Notes: generated by a model from the sequence alone, not told the origin. Positions 8,303 through 16,631 are shown, counted from the stretch's first letter. The stretch: 64,000 bases of DNA from Candidatus Sulfotelmatobacter sp. (GCA_036500765.1 DASYBM010000011.1:62001-126000), one strand, 5' to 3'. Numbers and translations are program-made.

Positions 8303-10026
8303 CGCTTTTCCTCTTCCTGGACCCAGCCCTGGACCAGACGGCTGGCCGCTTCGGGTTCGGCCTTCACTTTTTCTGTGAGCAGGCGCTTCAGATGACTGGC
8401 GCGCTTTCCACCTTCTTCGACGGCGCCGGAGGCCCCGAGCGCCGCTCCGCCGGCCGCCGCGCCAACTTGCGGCGCAAGGCCTGCGGTCACGCGGCCCGGC
8501 AATTCACGGAAAGCGGCGAGAGCCTGCCTCTTTACCGGCCGCAGAACCAGCGAATAGATGACCAGAAACAACGCCGCGAGTCCGAGGTAGCGCAGTGCCC
8601 AAGCCCAAGGCTCGATCAAAAGCCGCCAGTGTTCGACCTTCGCGGGCGGCGCGGGCGCGGATTCCAGGGGAACTTCCTGGAACGACAAATTCTCGACCGC
8701 CAAAACGTCACCGCGCTGCGGGTTTACGCCGATCGCAGCCTGAGCCAGTTGTTCGATCTGCTTCATCTCGTCGACGGTGCGTTTGCGGCGAGTGGAGATG
8801 CGTTTGCCGGCCTGTTCGGTGGTTTCGACCGCATCGTCCACCAGCACCGCGGCGGCGATGCGATGGACTCGCCCGGGAGGTTCGACGCTGTGATGAACGA
8901 CTTTGCTCACCGCAAACGTCGTGGCATCGGATTTTGAGTTCGATTGATCGGTACTTAGACGATCGGTACTTAGACGATCGGGACTCAGACGATCCGAAGT
9001 CAGAAGGCTGCCAGGCCCGGCATTGGGACCCCCGTTAGCGCCAGCGATCGTTGCCGTGCCCGCCGGCGCTGCCGCCGCAGGCACGTTGCTGGCCGTGCCT
9101 GGCACTCCGGCGGGCGCGCCGCCGATGGAATTTTCCTCGGAATGTTCCTGGGTCAGCGTCGCAGTGGCCTTCGGATCGAAGGTTTCCTGCGTGTCTTCAC
9201 TCGTGCCCAGCTCGTATTCCACGTGTACGCTGGCGCGCACATGGTCGGCTCCGACAACTGGTTCAAGGGTGTGAACCAGCGTCTTGGCCAACTCCTCGTC
9301 GAGGCCGTAGGCGCGGCCGCCGATGCCGTCGCGAGTATGCAGCAGCGGGGTGTTGCTGTCGGCATCGACCACGGTCACATTCTCGGGACGCAGGCGGTCG
9401 ACGGCGCTGGCGACCAGTTGCGGAATGGCCTGCTGCGCTTGTTCGGAGAGGCGACCGCCGCGCGTCTTCAGGATCACCGCGGCTTTGGCGTCGTGCTGCT
9501 GTTCGGTGAAAAGGGATTCCTGCGGCATCACCAGGTGCACGCGGACTGCTTCCACTTCGCTTAGGGTGGCGAGGGTGCGCTCCAGTTCGCCCTCGAGGGC
9601 GCGCTGGTAATTCACCTTCTCGGTGAAGTCCGAGCCGGCCCAGTTCGGGGTATCGAATAGCTCAAAGCCGAGGCGGGCGCTACGAGGCAATCCGGCGGCC
9701 GCGGTCTCAAGGCGGGCGGCGTCCAGTTTGTCTTCGGGGACCAGCAGAGTTCCGCCGTCGGGCGAGACCTGATGTGGAATGTTCTTCGCCGCCAGGCGGC
9801 TGGCGAGATTCTGCGCCTCCTCGGAGCGCAGTCCCGAATAGAGAGTGACATATTTCGGCTGTCCCAGCAGGGTCACGAAAATCCACAGCGTACCGCCGAC
9901 CAGAGCGGCGCCGCCAACCAACAGCAGGCGCTGGTTCACGGTCAGCCCGCGGAAGAATTGTCCCAGGCGCTCCAGCGCATCGTTTCCAGAAGCTGCGCTT
10001 TTGGGTGGGGCTGCGCTGTTGGCCAT
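8299..10026 (-). CDS. fliF: Flagellar MS-ring protein FliF
   Basis: FliF forms the MS ring in the inner membrane on which the flagellum is built. The 575-residue protein has a first membrane segment (about residues 31-52), the YscJ/FliF domain (YVTLYSGLRSEEAQNLASRL, then the VRVHLVMPQESLF strand), a variable periplasmic loop, a second membrane segment (YLGLAALFLVIYSLVLRPV) and a cytoplasmic FliG-binding tail. The periplasmic loop contains four copies of a 5-residue SxDRL repeat encoded by an exact-period 15-bp DNA repeat. The frame opens at a TTG further upstream, but ATG at 10026 (MANSAAPPKS) is preferred. Confidence 0.95.
   Translation of the reverse strand: MANSAAPPKSAASGNDALERLGQFFRGLTVNQRLLLVGGAALVGGTLWIFVTLLGQPKYVTLYSGLRSEEAQNLASRLAAKNIPHQVSPDGGTLLVPEDKLDAARLETAAAGLPRSARLGFELFDTPNWAGSDFTEKVNYQRALEGELERTLATLSEVEAVRVHLVMPQESLFTEQQHDAKAAVILKTRGGRLSEQAQQAIPQLVASAVDRLRPENVTVVDADSNTPLLHTRDGIGGRAYGLDEELAKTLVHTLEPVVGADHVRASVHVEYELGTSEDTQETFDPKATATLTQEHSEENSIGGAPAGVPGTASNVPAAAAPAGTATIAGANGGPNAGPGSLLTSDRLSPDRLSTDRLSTDQSNSKSDATTFAVSKVVHHSVEPPGRVHRIAAAVLVDDAVETTEQAGKRISTRRKRTVDEMKQIEQLAQAAIGVNPQRGDVLAVENLSFQEVPLESAPAPPAKVEHWRLLIEPWAWALRYLGLAALFLVIYSLVLRPVKRQALAAFRELPGRVTAGLAPQVGAAAGGAALGASGAVEEGGKRASHLKRLLTEKVKAEPEAASRLVQGWVQEEEKR
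8946..9005. repeat. Four-unit 15-bp tandem repeat inside fliF
   Basis: Four consecutive 15-bp units. The first two are identical (GATCGGTACTTAGAC) and the next two diverge by a few bases. They encode the SPDRL/STDRL repeats in the FliF periplasmic loop. Confidence 0.9.
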
Positions 10027-10070
10027 TTCAATTACTCGCACTTTCAAGATTCAGAATGCGTCGCAGAACT

Positions 10071-10370
10071 CTAGAACTGCATACGCGAGATTTCCTGATA
10101 GGCCGACACGATCTTGTTGCGCACCTGCATCATCAGCTGAAAGCTCAGGTCGGCTCGTTCGACTGCAATCATCGCGCTGTGCACGTCGGCGCCGTTGCCC
10201 TCGATCACTCCGGCGACTTTCGCTTGCGCTTGTCCTTCCAGTTGCTGGATGTCGTCGATGGCGCTGCCGAGAACCTCCCGAAAACCCGCTTCCGGCGCGG
10301 TCGCGGGATTCAGCGAAGCCGTGCCGGTTTCGGCGGGAAGGATGCGCAGGGAAGAGATCGGTGCGTTCAT
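10071..10370 (-). CDS. fliE: Flagellar hook-basal body protein FliE
   Basis: FliE is the small rod-MS ring junction protein exported early in flagellar assembly. The 99-residue product carries the family C-terminal signature ADVHSAMIAVERADLSFQLM followed by MQVRNKIVSAYQEISRMQF, which is diagnostic. Length is normal (about 100). It lies between flgC and fliF in the conserved flgB-flgC-fliE-fliF order. The start ATG at 10370 lies downstream of a repeat-rich spacer of about 125 bases, so it may have its own promoter or simply be read through. Confidence 0.95.
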   Translation of the reverse strand: MNAPISSLRILPAETGTASLNPATAPEAGFREVLGSAIDDIQQLEGQAQAKVAGVIEGNGADVHSAMIAVERADLSFQLMMQVRNKIVSAYQEISRMQF

Positions 10371-10390
10371 AGGTTTTCCTCGTGCCTTGT

Positions 10391-10480
10391 TATCGAAGTG
10401 AAGCTCATCGAAGCGAAGTCGTCGAAGCGAAGCTCACGGAACCGAAGTTCCTTGAATCACATTTCGGCGAAGCGAAATTG
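10391..10480. repeat. Degenerate 14-15-bp tandem repeat in the flgC-fliE spacer
   Basis: Units resembling ATCGAAGCGAAGCTC recur about six times with spacings of 14-16 bases. Unlike the tracts inside genes, this non-coding tract tolerates one-base length changes between units. Confidence 0.75.
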
Positions 10481-10495
10481 CCGAGGAGTCGAATC

Positions 10496-10936
10496 TCAAC
10501 TCAAAATTTGCAGCGATTGCTGGATCATGTTCTTAGCCGCCTGCACGGCGGCGGCGTTCAGCTGGTAGGCCCGTACCGCCCCCAGCAGGTCAGTCATCTC
10601 CATGACCGGGTTCACGTTGGGATAGGTGACATATCCCGCGGCGTCGGCGTCGGGATGTCCGGGCTCGTAACGCCGCGGCAGGGGGGAAGTATCGGCGACG
10701 ATGCGGTCGACGCTTACCCCAGCGGGAATTACGTGCGCTGGATGTAACGAGGCCAGAAGCAAGGGGAATCGCGACAGCGGCCGGCCTCGAAAGACGACCA
10801 GTTGGCGATGGTAGGCGCCGCCTTGCGGGGTGCGCGTGGTTTCGGCGTTCGCCATGTTGGCGGAAACCACTTCGGCCCGCCAGCGCTCCGCCCCGAGCGC
10901 CGAGCCGCTGACTTCGAGCATGCCAAATAGGTTCAT
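10496..10936 (-). CDS. flgC: Flagellar basal-body rod protein FlgC
   Basis: FlgC is a proximal rod subunit. The 146-residue protein has the N-terminal rod motif in the form EVSGSALGAERWRAEVVSAN followed by MANAETTRTPQGGAYHRQLV, the DPS/PGHPDADAAGYVTYPNVN segment and the C-terminal helix EMTDLLGAVRAYQLNAAAVQ. Length is normal. The start ATG at 10936 overlaps the flgB stop as ATGA, indicating coupled translation. Confidence 0.95.
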   Translation of the reverse strand: MNLFGMLEVSGSALGAERWRAEVVSANMANAETTRTPQGGAYHRQLVVFRGRPLSRFPLLLASLHPAHVIPAGVSVDRIVADTSPLPRRYEPGHPDADAAGYVTYPNVNPVMEMTDLLGAVRAYQLNAAAVQAAKNMIQQSLQILS

Positions 10937-11334
10937 GATGAAGTGCCTCCGGAATTGATAGCCAGGGATATGGTGTGGAACTCGTCTTTCAACAGTTGGA
11001 CGCCCAGGTTGTACTTCATTTGCGCCTCGGCCAGCAGCAGGGTCTCGCGTTCGACGCTGACGTTGTTGCCGTCGGGCCTTTCCATGAGGCCGCGAATCTG
11101 ACGACCGGGAATCTGGTGGGGGATGGAATTTGAGACGAGTTGCGCGCCCTCCAATCCTGAATCGGGATCCGCGGCACGCTGCAATTCCGAGCGAAAATCC
11201 AAGTCGCGGGTTTTATAGCCGGGCGTGTCGATGTTGGCGAGATTGATTGCGATCAGCTTGTAGCGAGCCACGTCCACATCGAGGAAGCGGCCCAGGGCTT
11301 TCGTCATCGAAGTGTCGGTCATACTTTGACTCAT
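10933..11334 (-). CDS. flgB: Flagellar basal-body rod protein FlgB
   Basis: FlgB is the most proximal rod subunit. The 133-residue protein has the family N-terminus with YKLIAINLANIDTPGYKTRD and the C-terminal packing helix TLLLAEAQMKYNLGVQLLKD. The ATG at 11334 has an excellent AGGAGG site (TAGGAGGAAAAC) upstream, in the 22-base gap after the NtrC-like regulator gene. It is the first structural gene of the leftward operon, and the strong ribosome site fits high expression. Confidence 0.95.
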   Translation of the reverse strand: MSQSMTDTSMTKALGRFLDVDVARYKLIAINLANIDTPGYKTRDLDFRSELQRAADPDSGLEGAQLVSNSIPHQIPGRQIRGLMERPDGNNVSVERETLLLAEAQMKYNLGVQLLKDEFHTISLAINSGGTSS

Positions 11335-11356
11335 GTTTTCCTCCTAGGCGCAATCC

Positions 11357-12793
11357 TCAATCGTGCGCATAGCTGCCGCAGCTGGGCAGGCCGTAGCTGC
11401 GAACTTTATTGCGCACCGTGCGCAGGCTCACTCCCAACAATTCCGCCGCGCGAGAGCGGTTGCCGCCGGTGGCTTCCAGGGTGATTTCGACCAGCTTGCG
11501 CTCCATCTCGCCCAGAGAGATTCCGGGGCGAAGACAGGAAGTGTCCATTGGCGCTTTCGACGCCGCGGAAATCCACTCTGAGCCCTCAAGCGCATTCGCG
11601 CCGATTTCGGATTCAGTGGTCAGGGCTACGACCCGGCGCAGGCAATTCGCCAGCTCGCGGACATTGCCCGGCCACGAGTGGGCTTCGAGTTGCGCGAGGA
11701 ACTCGGAGGTCAGGCGTACGGACTTGCCGGAAGGAGCGTAGAGCTGCACGAAGAATTCGGCCAGCTCACCCACATCTCCGGGGCGCTCGCGCAAGGGCGG
11801 CAGAGTCAGGGGAATGACGTTGAGCCGGTAATAAAGATCGGCGCGGAACTTGCCCTCGCGCACCATCTGCGCGAGAGCGCAATTGGTGGTAGCAACGACG
11901 CGCAGGTCGACGTGGATGGTGCGGGTATCGCCGAGGCGGTCGAATTCACGTTCTTGCAGCGCGCGCAGCAGCTTGGGTTGCAGGCTGAGCGGCATCTCGC
12001 CGACTTCGTCGAGCAGCAGCGTTCCTCCGTTCGCCTGCTCGAATTTGCCCGGCCGGGCATTGATGGCTCCGGTGAATGCGCCCTTGGCGTGGCCGAAGAG
12101 TTCGCTTTCCAGCAGCGTCTCGGGGAAAGCCGCGCAGTTGACGGCGACAAATGGACGGTCGCGGCGGGGACTCAGCCGATGGATGAGGCGCGCGACTAGC
12201 TCTTTGCCGGTGCCACTCTCGGCTTCAATCAGGATATCGGCGGTGCTCGCCGCCGCTTGGCGGGCGCGCTCGAGGGCGCGCAACCAGGAGGGGGCATGCC
12301 CGGCCAAGTCTCTCGTGGCGTCGGCCTGAATGCGAGCTTGCGCCAGGATCCGCTCGGCCGCCTGCTCCAGATGCTCGAAGGCCACCGGCTTGACCAAGTA
12401 ATCGCAGGCGCCGTCTTTCATGGCGGCGACGGCGCCGGGAACGCTGGCAAACGCGGTCAGCAGAATCACCGCCGTGTGCGGCGCCAGGGCCCGCGCCGAA
12501 CGCAACACCAACAGTCCGTCTTTTTCGGCTAGTTCGTCTTTGGTTGATTCGCTTTCGCTTAACGCGCCTTTCAGTAGCTCGCTTTCGAAAAGCGATCCGG
12601 CCCGACGGCGCGGCATACGAATGTCGGTCACAATCAGGGGGTGCATTCCCCGGCGAAAGCGTTCCAGCGCTTCCTCGGCGCAAGCTGCGGTCTCGACCTG
12701 CCATCCCCGGCGCAGAAAACGGGCTTCGAGTGCGGCTCGCATGCTGACGTCATCATCCACCACCAAAACCCTACTTTTCAGTATCGGATTCAT
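11357..12793 (-). CDS. NtrC-family sigma-54 response regulator (FlrC/FleR-like)
   Basis: This protein should activate sigma-54 promoters, most likely of the flagellar genes downstream. The 478-residue product has a receiver domain (VLVVDDDVSMRAALE; phosphoacceptor Asp in VTDIRMPR), an AAA+ domain with the Walker A variant AESGTGKELVARLIH and the sigma-54 contact motif KGAFTGA, and a C-terminal Fis-type HTH (GGNRSRAAELLGVSLRTVRN). The receiver domain carries an odd insertion of about 30 residues just after the phosphoacceptor strand, encoded by 15-bp repeats. The start ATG at 12793 overlaps the kinase stop (ATGA). Pairing with a soluble kinase beside flgB matches FlrBC/FleSR. Confidence 0.92.
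   Translation of the reverse strand: MNPILKSRVLVVDDDVSMRAALEARFLRRGWQVETAACAEEALERFRRGMHPLIVTDIRMPRRRAGSLFESELLKGALSESESTKDELAEKDGLLVLRSARALAPHTAVILLTAFASVPGAVAAMKDGACDYLVKPVAFEHLEQAAERILAQARIQADATRDLAGHAPSWLRALERARQAAASTADILIEAESGTGKELVARLIHRLSPRRDRPFVAVNCAAFPETLLESELFGHAKGAFTGAINARPGKFEQANGGTLLLDEVGEMPLSLQPKLLRALQEREFDRLGDTRTIHVDLRVVATTNCALAQMVREGKFRADLYYRLNVIPLTLPPLRERPGDVGELAEFFVQLYAPSGKSVRLTSEFLAQLEAHSWPGNVRELANCLRRVVALTTESEIGANALEGSEWISAASKAPMDTSCLRPGISLGEMERKLVEITLEATGGNRSRAAELLGVSLRTVRNKVRSYGLPSCGSYAHD
12520..12595. repeat. 15-bp degenerate repeats inserted in a receiver domain gene
   Basis: Five units of about 15 bases of the type CTTTCGCTTAACGCG encode the inserted ESELLKGALSESESTKDELA segment of the NtrC-like regulator. 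Confidence 0.65.
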
Positions 12794-13755
12794 TCGGCGA
12801 CTCCTTCCGCGGCCCCAGCCACCAGCGGCCCTACCAGCGGGAAGATCAAGGTGAAGGTCGCGCCCGCACCGGGACGGCTGCCGACAGCGATCGTTCCGCC
12901 ATGCTGCTCGACGATCTTGCGGCATACGGTGAGTCCGAGACCAGGGCTACCGGAGCGCCTGCTGAAGCCTGCCTCGAAAATGATGGGCACGTCTTCGGCC
13001 GAAATTCCCGGACCGGTGTCGGTGACCACCAGCATCACCGCGTCGCCATTCTGGATCGTGCGCCCGCCCAGTTCGACCCAGCCGCCTCCTGGCATGGCGC
13101 GCAGAGCATTGAGCACCAGATTGAGCAATACCTGTTCGAGGCGATGGCGATCTGCCGACAACAAGACCCCCGAAACCCGGTTCTGCACGCTGATGGCGAC
13201 GCGCGACTGGCGCGCCAACGGCAGGAAAAAATCGCGAGCCCAGATCAGAAGCTGCCCGAGATCGACCGGACCGCGCTCGGGTTCGGGGAGGCTGTGGAAG
13301 TGCAACACGTTATTTACGGTGGCGGACAGTGTACGCAGCCCGGCTTGCACATGCCCGACCCAGTTCCGGCAATCGCTATCGAGATCGGCGTCCGCGAGCA
13401 ATCCGGCAAACAGTTCCAGGCTGCCCAGGGGGTTGCGGATTTCATGGGCCAGGACGGCGGAGACTTCGGCCAACGCCTGCTCCCGGCGCAGTTTTGCCTG
13501 GGCTTGCTCGAGATCGGCATTGCGGCTCTCCAGTTCACGGCGCAGGCGTTCGACTTCGGTCCGCAACATCCCGTAGGACTGCTCCAGCGAGCCGGCCGCT
13601 GCGGCGAAAGAACGAAAGGCGCGCAACAGGAACTCCTCGTCCTCGATGTCTTGATGGCCGAGACGGGAATTGCCGATAGCAGATTCAGACAGGCCGGAAG
13701 GCAGGGCCGCGAAATCGGGCCCTGTCCAACCATTCGGCATAGGCAAGGATGTCAT
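12790..13755 (-). CDS. Soluble sensor histidine kinase (FlrB/FleS-like)
   Basis: This is the likely kinase partner of the NtrC-like regulator it overlaps. The 321-residue protein has no membrane segment. A coiled coil (about residues 70-110, LRRELESRNADLEQAQAKLR) leads into the H box VLAHEIRNPLGSLELFAG, and the ATPase domain shows the N box NLVLNALRAMPGGG, the G1 box VTDTGPGI and the G2 box GLGLTVCRKIVEQHGG. The frame is open further upstream, but a sigma-54 promoter match ends only about 16 bases before ATG 13755, which argues for a start at 13755 or at ATG 13740. Confidence 0.88.
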   Translation of the reverse strand: MTSLPMPNGWTGPDFAALPSGLSESAIGNSRLGHQDIEDEEFLLRAFRSFAAAAGSLEQSYGMLRTEVERLRRELESRNADLEQAQAKLRREQALAEVSAVLAHEIRNPLGSLELFAGLLADADLDSDCRNWVGHVQAGLRTLSATVNNVLHFHSLPEPERGPVDLGQLLIWARDFFLPLARQSRVAISVQNRVSGVLLSADRHRLEQVLLNLVLNALRAMPGGGWVELGGRTIQNGDAVMLVVTDTGPGISAEDVPIIFEAGFSRRSGSPGLGLTVCRKIVEQHGGTIAVGSRPGAGATFTLIFPLVGPLVAGAAEGVAE

Positions 13756-13770
13756 AGTCGCAGGCAAGAA

Positions 13771-13788
13771 GTGCACGGGGCGTGCCAA
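13771..13788 (-). promoter_or_regulatory. Candidate sigma-54 (RpoN) promoter
   Basis: On the minus strand the sequence TTGGCACGCCCCGTGCA has the invariant GG and GC exactly ten bases apart, a perfect TTGGCACG -24 element and a GTGC -12 element (one base from TTGC). It points at the soluble kinase/NtrC-like pair and the flagellar genes behind them. The predicted transcript start is only a few bases before ATG 13755. Confidence 0.7.
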
Positions 13789-13873
13789 CTCGGGGTTGGG
13801 GTGCCTAAGATTTCTCTCAGATGCCGAAGTTGAAATCATCAGCATGAGCGGGCGCAGCTTAGAAACGCAAAAT

Positions 13874-15118
13874 TCAGAGTTGGGGCGGCGCTGACGGATG
13901 TGAATCCGCGAAATAAAGATGCTGGGAGGTAATGGTTTCGCCATTCTCCACCAGAATCGATGCCCGCTCCATGACATGCTGAAGCTCGCGCACGTTGCCT
14001 CGCCAGGGGTGCGCGACCAGTGCGTGCATGGCATCTTCACTCAAATGGGGCGTGGGCATATCGAGGGCCGCTGACATGCACGCCAGAAAGTGCTCCGCGA
14101 GCGCCACAATATCGCCGCGACGCTCGGCCAGCGCCGGCAATTCGATGGGAAACGCCGACAGACGGTAGAAAAGATCCTGTCGAAATTCGCCGCGCGCGGC
14201 TCGCCCGGCCAGGTCCACATTGCTGGCGGCCAAAACCCGCACATCGACGCGCGTAACTTCGGAGCTCCCGAGGCGCTGAATTTCTTTCTGCTCCAGAAAA
14301 CGCAGCAGCTTGGCTTGCATCCCCAAGGCGAGCTCGCTGACTTCGTCCAGGAACAGCGTTCCGCCGTGAGCGGCGGGAATCCGTCCAAGCTGGGACTGCA
14401 TTGCGCCCGTGAACGCCCCCCGGGCGTAGCCGAACAGCTCGGACTCCAGCAGGGATTCCGGGATGGCGGCACAATTCACGATTACCAGCGGCTTGGACGA
14501 GCGCGGGCTGAGCGCGTGCAACGCCCGGGCGACCAGCTCTTTGCCGGTGCCCGTGGGGCCGGCAATCAGGACCGTGGTCATGCGGGGTGCAACCAGGCGG
14601 ACCATGCGGTAGACGCGCTGCATGGCTTCGCTGCTGCCAATCATCTGCGGCAGAGGCTGGATCTGCCGAGGCTGAATCGCGGCAGCCTCCAAGAACCCCC
14701 GCGGCGGGGGCTCCTTCGTCTGGATCTCCTTCGCCTGGATCAGGCGTAACGCCCCATGCGCGTCACCCGCCATAGTGAGATTCTCTGCGATGGGGTTTCC
14801 GTCCTGGTCTGCATTTTCTTCCGGGAAACACGCGCTGTCGGAGTTGAGCATCACGACCTGGATTCCCGGGAACCGCTGCCGGATGATGGCGATCAGCTCC
14901 TCGGCGTCGAGATCGGGAAGACGCCGGTCGAGAAAGAGCACCTGCCAATTCCCCTTCTCCAGCTGAGCGAGAGCGTCGGCGCCGCCCAGAGCCTGGTGCA
15001 CCGGCCGGCATCGGCCATTCAGTCGGTGCAGCACCGCTCGGCGCAGAGCGCTGTCCGGGCTGGCAATCAGCGCTCCGCCGGACTGGGTCAAGATCGGCAT
15101 GCTGGGCAGGGCGCTCAT
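13874..15118 (-). CDS. FlgR-like sigma-54 activator without a DNA-binding domain
   Basis: The 414-residue protein has a divergent receiver domain (VLFLDRRLPDLDAEELIAI), a linker and a full AAA+ sigma-54 activation domain: Walker A AGPTGTGKELVARALHAL, contact motif RGAFTGA, Walker B GGTLFLDEVSEL, and the R-finger region HPWRGNVRELQHVMERA. It ends about 30 residues later with no Fis-type HTH. Activators of this form, such as FlgR of Helicobacter and Campylobacter, work from solution without enhancer binding. The ATG at 15118 overlaps the preceding kinase-like gene (ATGA). The linker contains a short repeat (IQAKEIQTKE). Confidence 0.88.
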   Translation of the reverse strand: MSALPSMPILTQSGGALIASPDSALRRAVLHRLNGRCRPVHQALGGADALAQLEKGNWQVLFLDRRLPDLDAEELIAIIRQRFPGIQVVMLNSDSACFPEENADQDGNPIAENLTMAGDAHGALRLIQAKEIQTKEPPPRGFLEAAAIQPRQIQPLPQMIGSSEAMQRVYRMVRLVAPRMTTVLIAGPTGTGKELVARALHALSPRSSKPLVIVNCAAIPESLLESELFGYARGAFTGAMQSQLGRIPAAHGGTLFLDEVSELALGMQAKLLRFLEQKEIQRLGSSEVTRVDVRVLAASNVDLAGRAARGEFRQDLFYRLSAFPIELPALAERRGDIVALAEHFLACMSAALDMPTPHLSEDAMHALVAHPWRGNVRELQHVMERASILVENGETITSQHLYFADSHPSAPPQL

Positions 15119-15846
15119 TTCGGGTCTCCAAATCCGCAGGACTGTAGTCCGAGAATCGGGGAAGCCAGCGGAAGCTGGACGGTGCAGGTCCGAGTTGAGT
15201 CGGCCAGGGTATCGGCCCAAACCGCGCCGGCCCGCTCCCAGCCCGCGCGGGCGATCATCATCCCCAACTCGCGCCGCGAAAAAGGGGAATGCTCGGGGGG
15301 CGGCCCGGGAGTAAAGGAAATCGCCAGACGAGCGTATTCCGATTCCGGAACGGCCACGACGTGGAGATCGCTGCCCTCGCGAGCCAGGCTCAGCGCGCAT
15401 TCGAGCCAGCGAAAAGTCAGCGCCGCCAGCGCGCCCCGATCGGCTCGTACCGGAAGCGGTCCGGATCTTACCAGCGAGATGTGCACGTTGCCGTTCTTGG
15501 CGACCGGCAGCAGGTCATCCACGGTTTCCTGTAGCAGTGCGTCCAGCAGTAAGGGCGCGGGTTCTTTTCCCGGCGAGGCCTCGGAGTCGGCGACTTCGCG
15601 CAGGGCTTCCACCAGAATCCGCATGCGCGCGACGAGTTCCAAGCCTTCGCGCAAGGTGCGCAGATACTGGTCGGCAGGACGCGGGCCCGCGACCGCCAAC
15701 TCCAGCGAACACTGCAACCCGGTTAGCGGCTGATTCAGAGCATGCAGCAATTGGGCCAACGGACTGCGGCTCTTTTTGAGCATCCCTTCGACGTTCAGGG
15801 TTCCCTCGGCGCACTCGGGCGTAAGTTGTGGACCGGCACTGCTCAC
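15115..15846 (-). CDS. Degenerate histidine-kinase-like protein
   Basis: The 243-residue protein looks like the dimerisation and ATPase core of a soluble kinase. The segment LAQLLHALNQPLTGLQCSLE resembles an H box with HALNQPL in place of HELRNPL. The following region keeps the length and rhythm of a HATPase domain (RRELGMMIARAGWERAGAVW, then CTVQLPLA at the end), but clear N, G1 and G2 boxes are not visible. It lies between an OmpR-type regulator and a FlgR-like activator and overlaps both by ATGA, so it probably serves one of them. It could be a phosphotransfer or phosphatase partner rather than an active kinase. Confidence 0.65.
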   Translation of the reverse strand: MSSAGPQLTPECAEGTLNVEGMLKKSRSPLAQLLHALNQPLTGLQCSLELAVAGPRPADQYLRTLREGLELVARMRILVEALREVADSEASPGKEPAPLLLDALLQETVDDLLPVAKNGNVHISLVRSGPLPVRADRGALAALTFRWLECALSLAREGSDLHVVAVPESEYARLAISFTPGPPPEHSPFSRRELGMMIARAGWERAGAVWADTLADSTRTCTVQLPLASPILGLQSCGFGDPK

Positions 15847-16631
15847 AGCTTGACCTCGGAGCTTTTTAGCTCGGGACTTTTTAGGTCGGAATTCTTCAGC
15901 TCGGAAACGACGAGGCCGGAACTTTTCTTGAAAATGGAAGCCTCGACGGGCATGTCTTGCGACGGAGCGCTCAACTCGTAGCCTACGCCCCGCACCGTAT
16001 GAATCAGCTTCGCCCCGTGGCCGTCGTCAATTTTGCGACGCAGGTAATTGATGTAAACGTCGACCACGTTGGTAGTGGTATCGAAGGTAAGATTCCACAC
16101 GTGTTCAATAATCATGGAACGGGTGACTCTGCGCCCGAGATTGAGCATCAGGTATTCCAGCAGGGAAAATTCTTTCGCGGTCAATTCGATCCTGCGCCCG
16201 CAACGCTCCACCAGGCGCTGTACCCGGTCCAACTTGAGGTCGGCCGCGGTGAGCACAGATTCTGAGGGCAGGTGACTGCGCCGGACCAGAGCGCGCAGCC
16301 GGGCAGAAAGTTCGCTGAAGGAAAAAGGCTTGGCCAGATAGTCATCTGCGCCGGTATCGAGGCATTGCACTCGATCTTCCACTCGCGTTCGCTGGGTGAG
16401 CACCAGGACGGGCATACTGGGCTTTTTCGAGCGCAAATGGCGGAGCACGCTGACCCCGTCCAGCTTCGGCAGGTTCAAGTCAAGAATCACAACGTCGTAC
16501 TCGAATTCCATGGCCGCCGCCCGCGCCTGCTCCCCATCCGACATCACGTCAACCGCGTAGTGTTCGGCTTCGAGACCCTGGCGCACAAAGCGGGCCAGAG
16601 CTTCATCATCTTCTGCGATGAGTATTCGCAT
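15843..16631 (-). CDS. OmpR-family response regulator
   Basis: This is a two-domain transcription factor. The receiver domain starts MRILIAEDDEALARFVRQGL, has the phosphoacceptor Asp in VVILDLNLPKLDG and the conserved Lys in DDYLAKPF. The winged helix (about residues 120-215) shows ELTAKEFSLLEYLMLNLGR and the VVDVYINYLRRKIDDG recognition region. The last 35 residues are a low-complexity tail of SELKN/SDLKS repeats encoded by 15-bp DNA repeats. It is the first gene of the leftward flagellar unit. ATG 16631 is chosen; ATG 16643 would add MVQS. Confidence 0.9.
   Translation of the reverse strand: MRILIAEDDEALARFVRQGLEAEHYAVDVMSDGEQARAAAMEFEYDVVILDLNLPKLDGVSVLRHLRSKKPSMPVLVLTQRTRVEDRVQCLDTGADDYLAKPFSFSELSARLRALVRRSHLPSESVLTAADLKLDRVQRLVERCGRRIELTAKEFSLLEYLMLNLGRRVTRSMIIEHVWNLTFDTTTNVVDVYINYLRRKIDDGHGAKLIHTVRGVGYELSAPSQDMPVEASIFKKSSGLVVSELKNSDLKSPELKSSEVKL
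15846..15925. repeat. 15-bp degenerate repeats at the 3' end of the OmpR-type gene
   Basis: Five units of about 15 bases resembling CTTTTTAGCTCGGAA encode the C-terminal ELKSS-type tail of the regulator. Confidence 0.8.

Noticed and set aside
10391..10480. CRISPR array
   Set aside because: Units are 14-16 bases with no longer identical repeats and no unique spacers, and no cas genes lie nearby.
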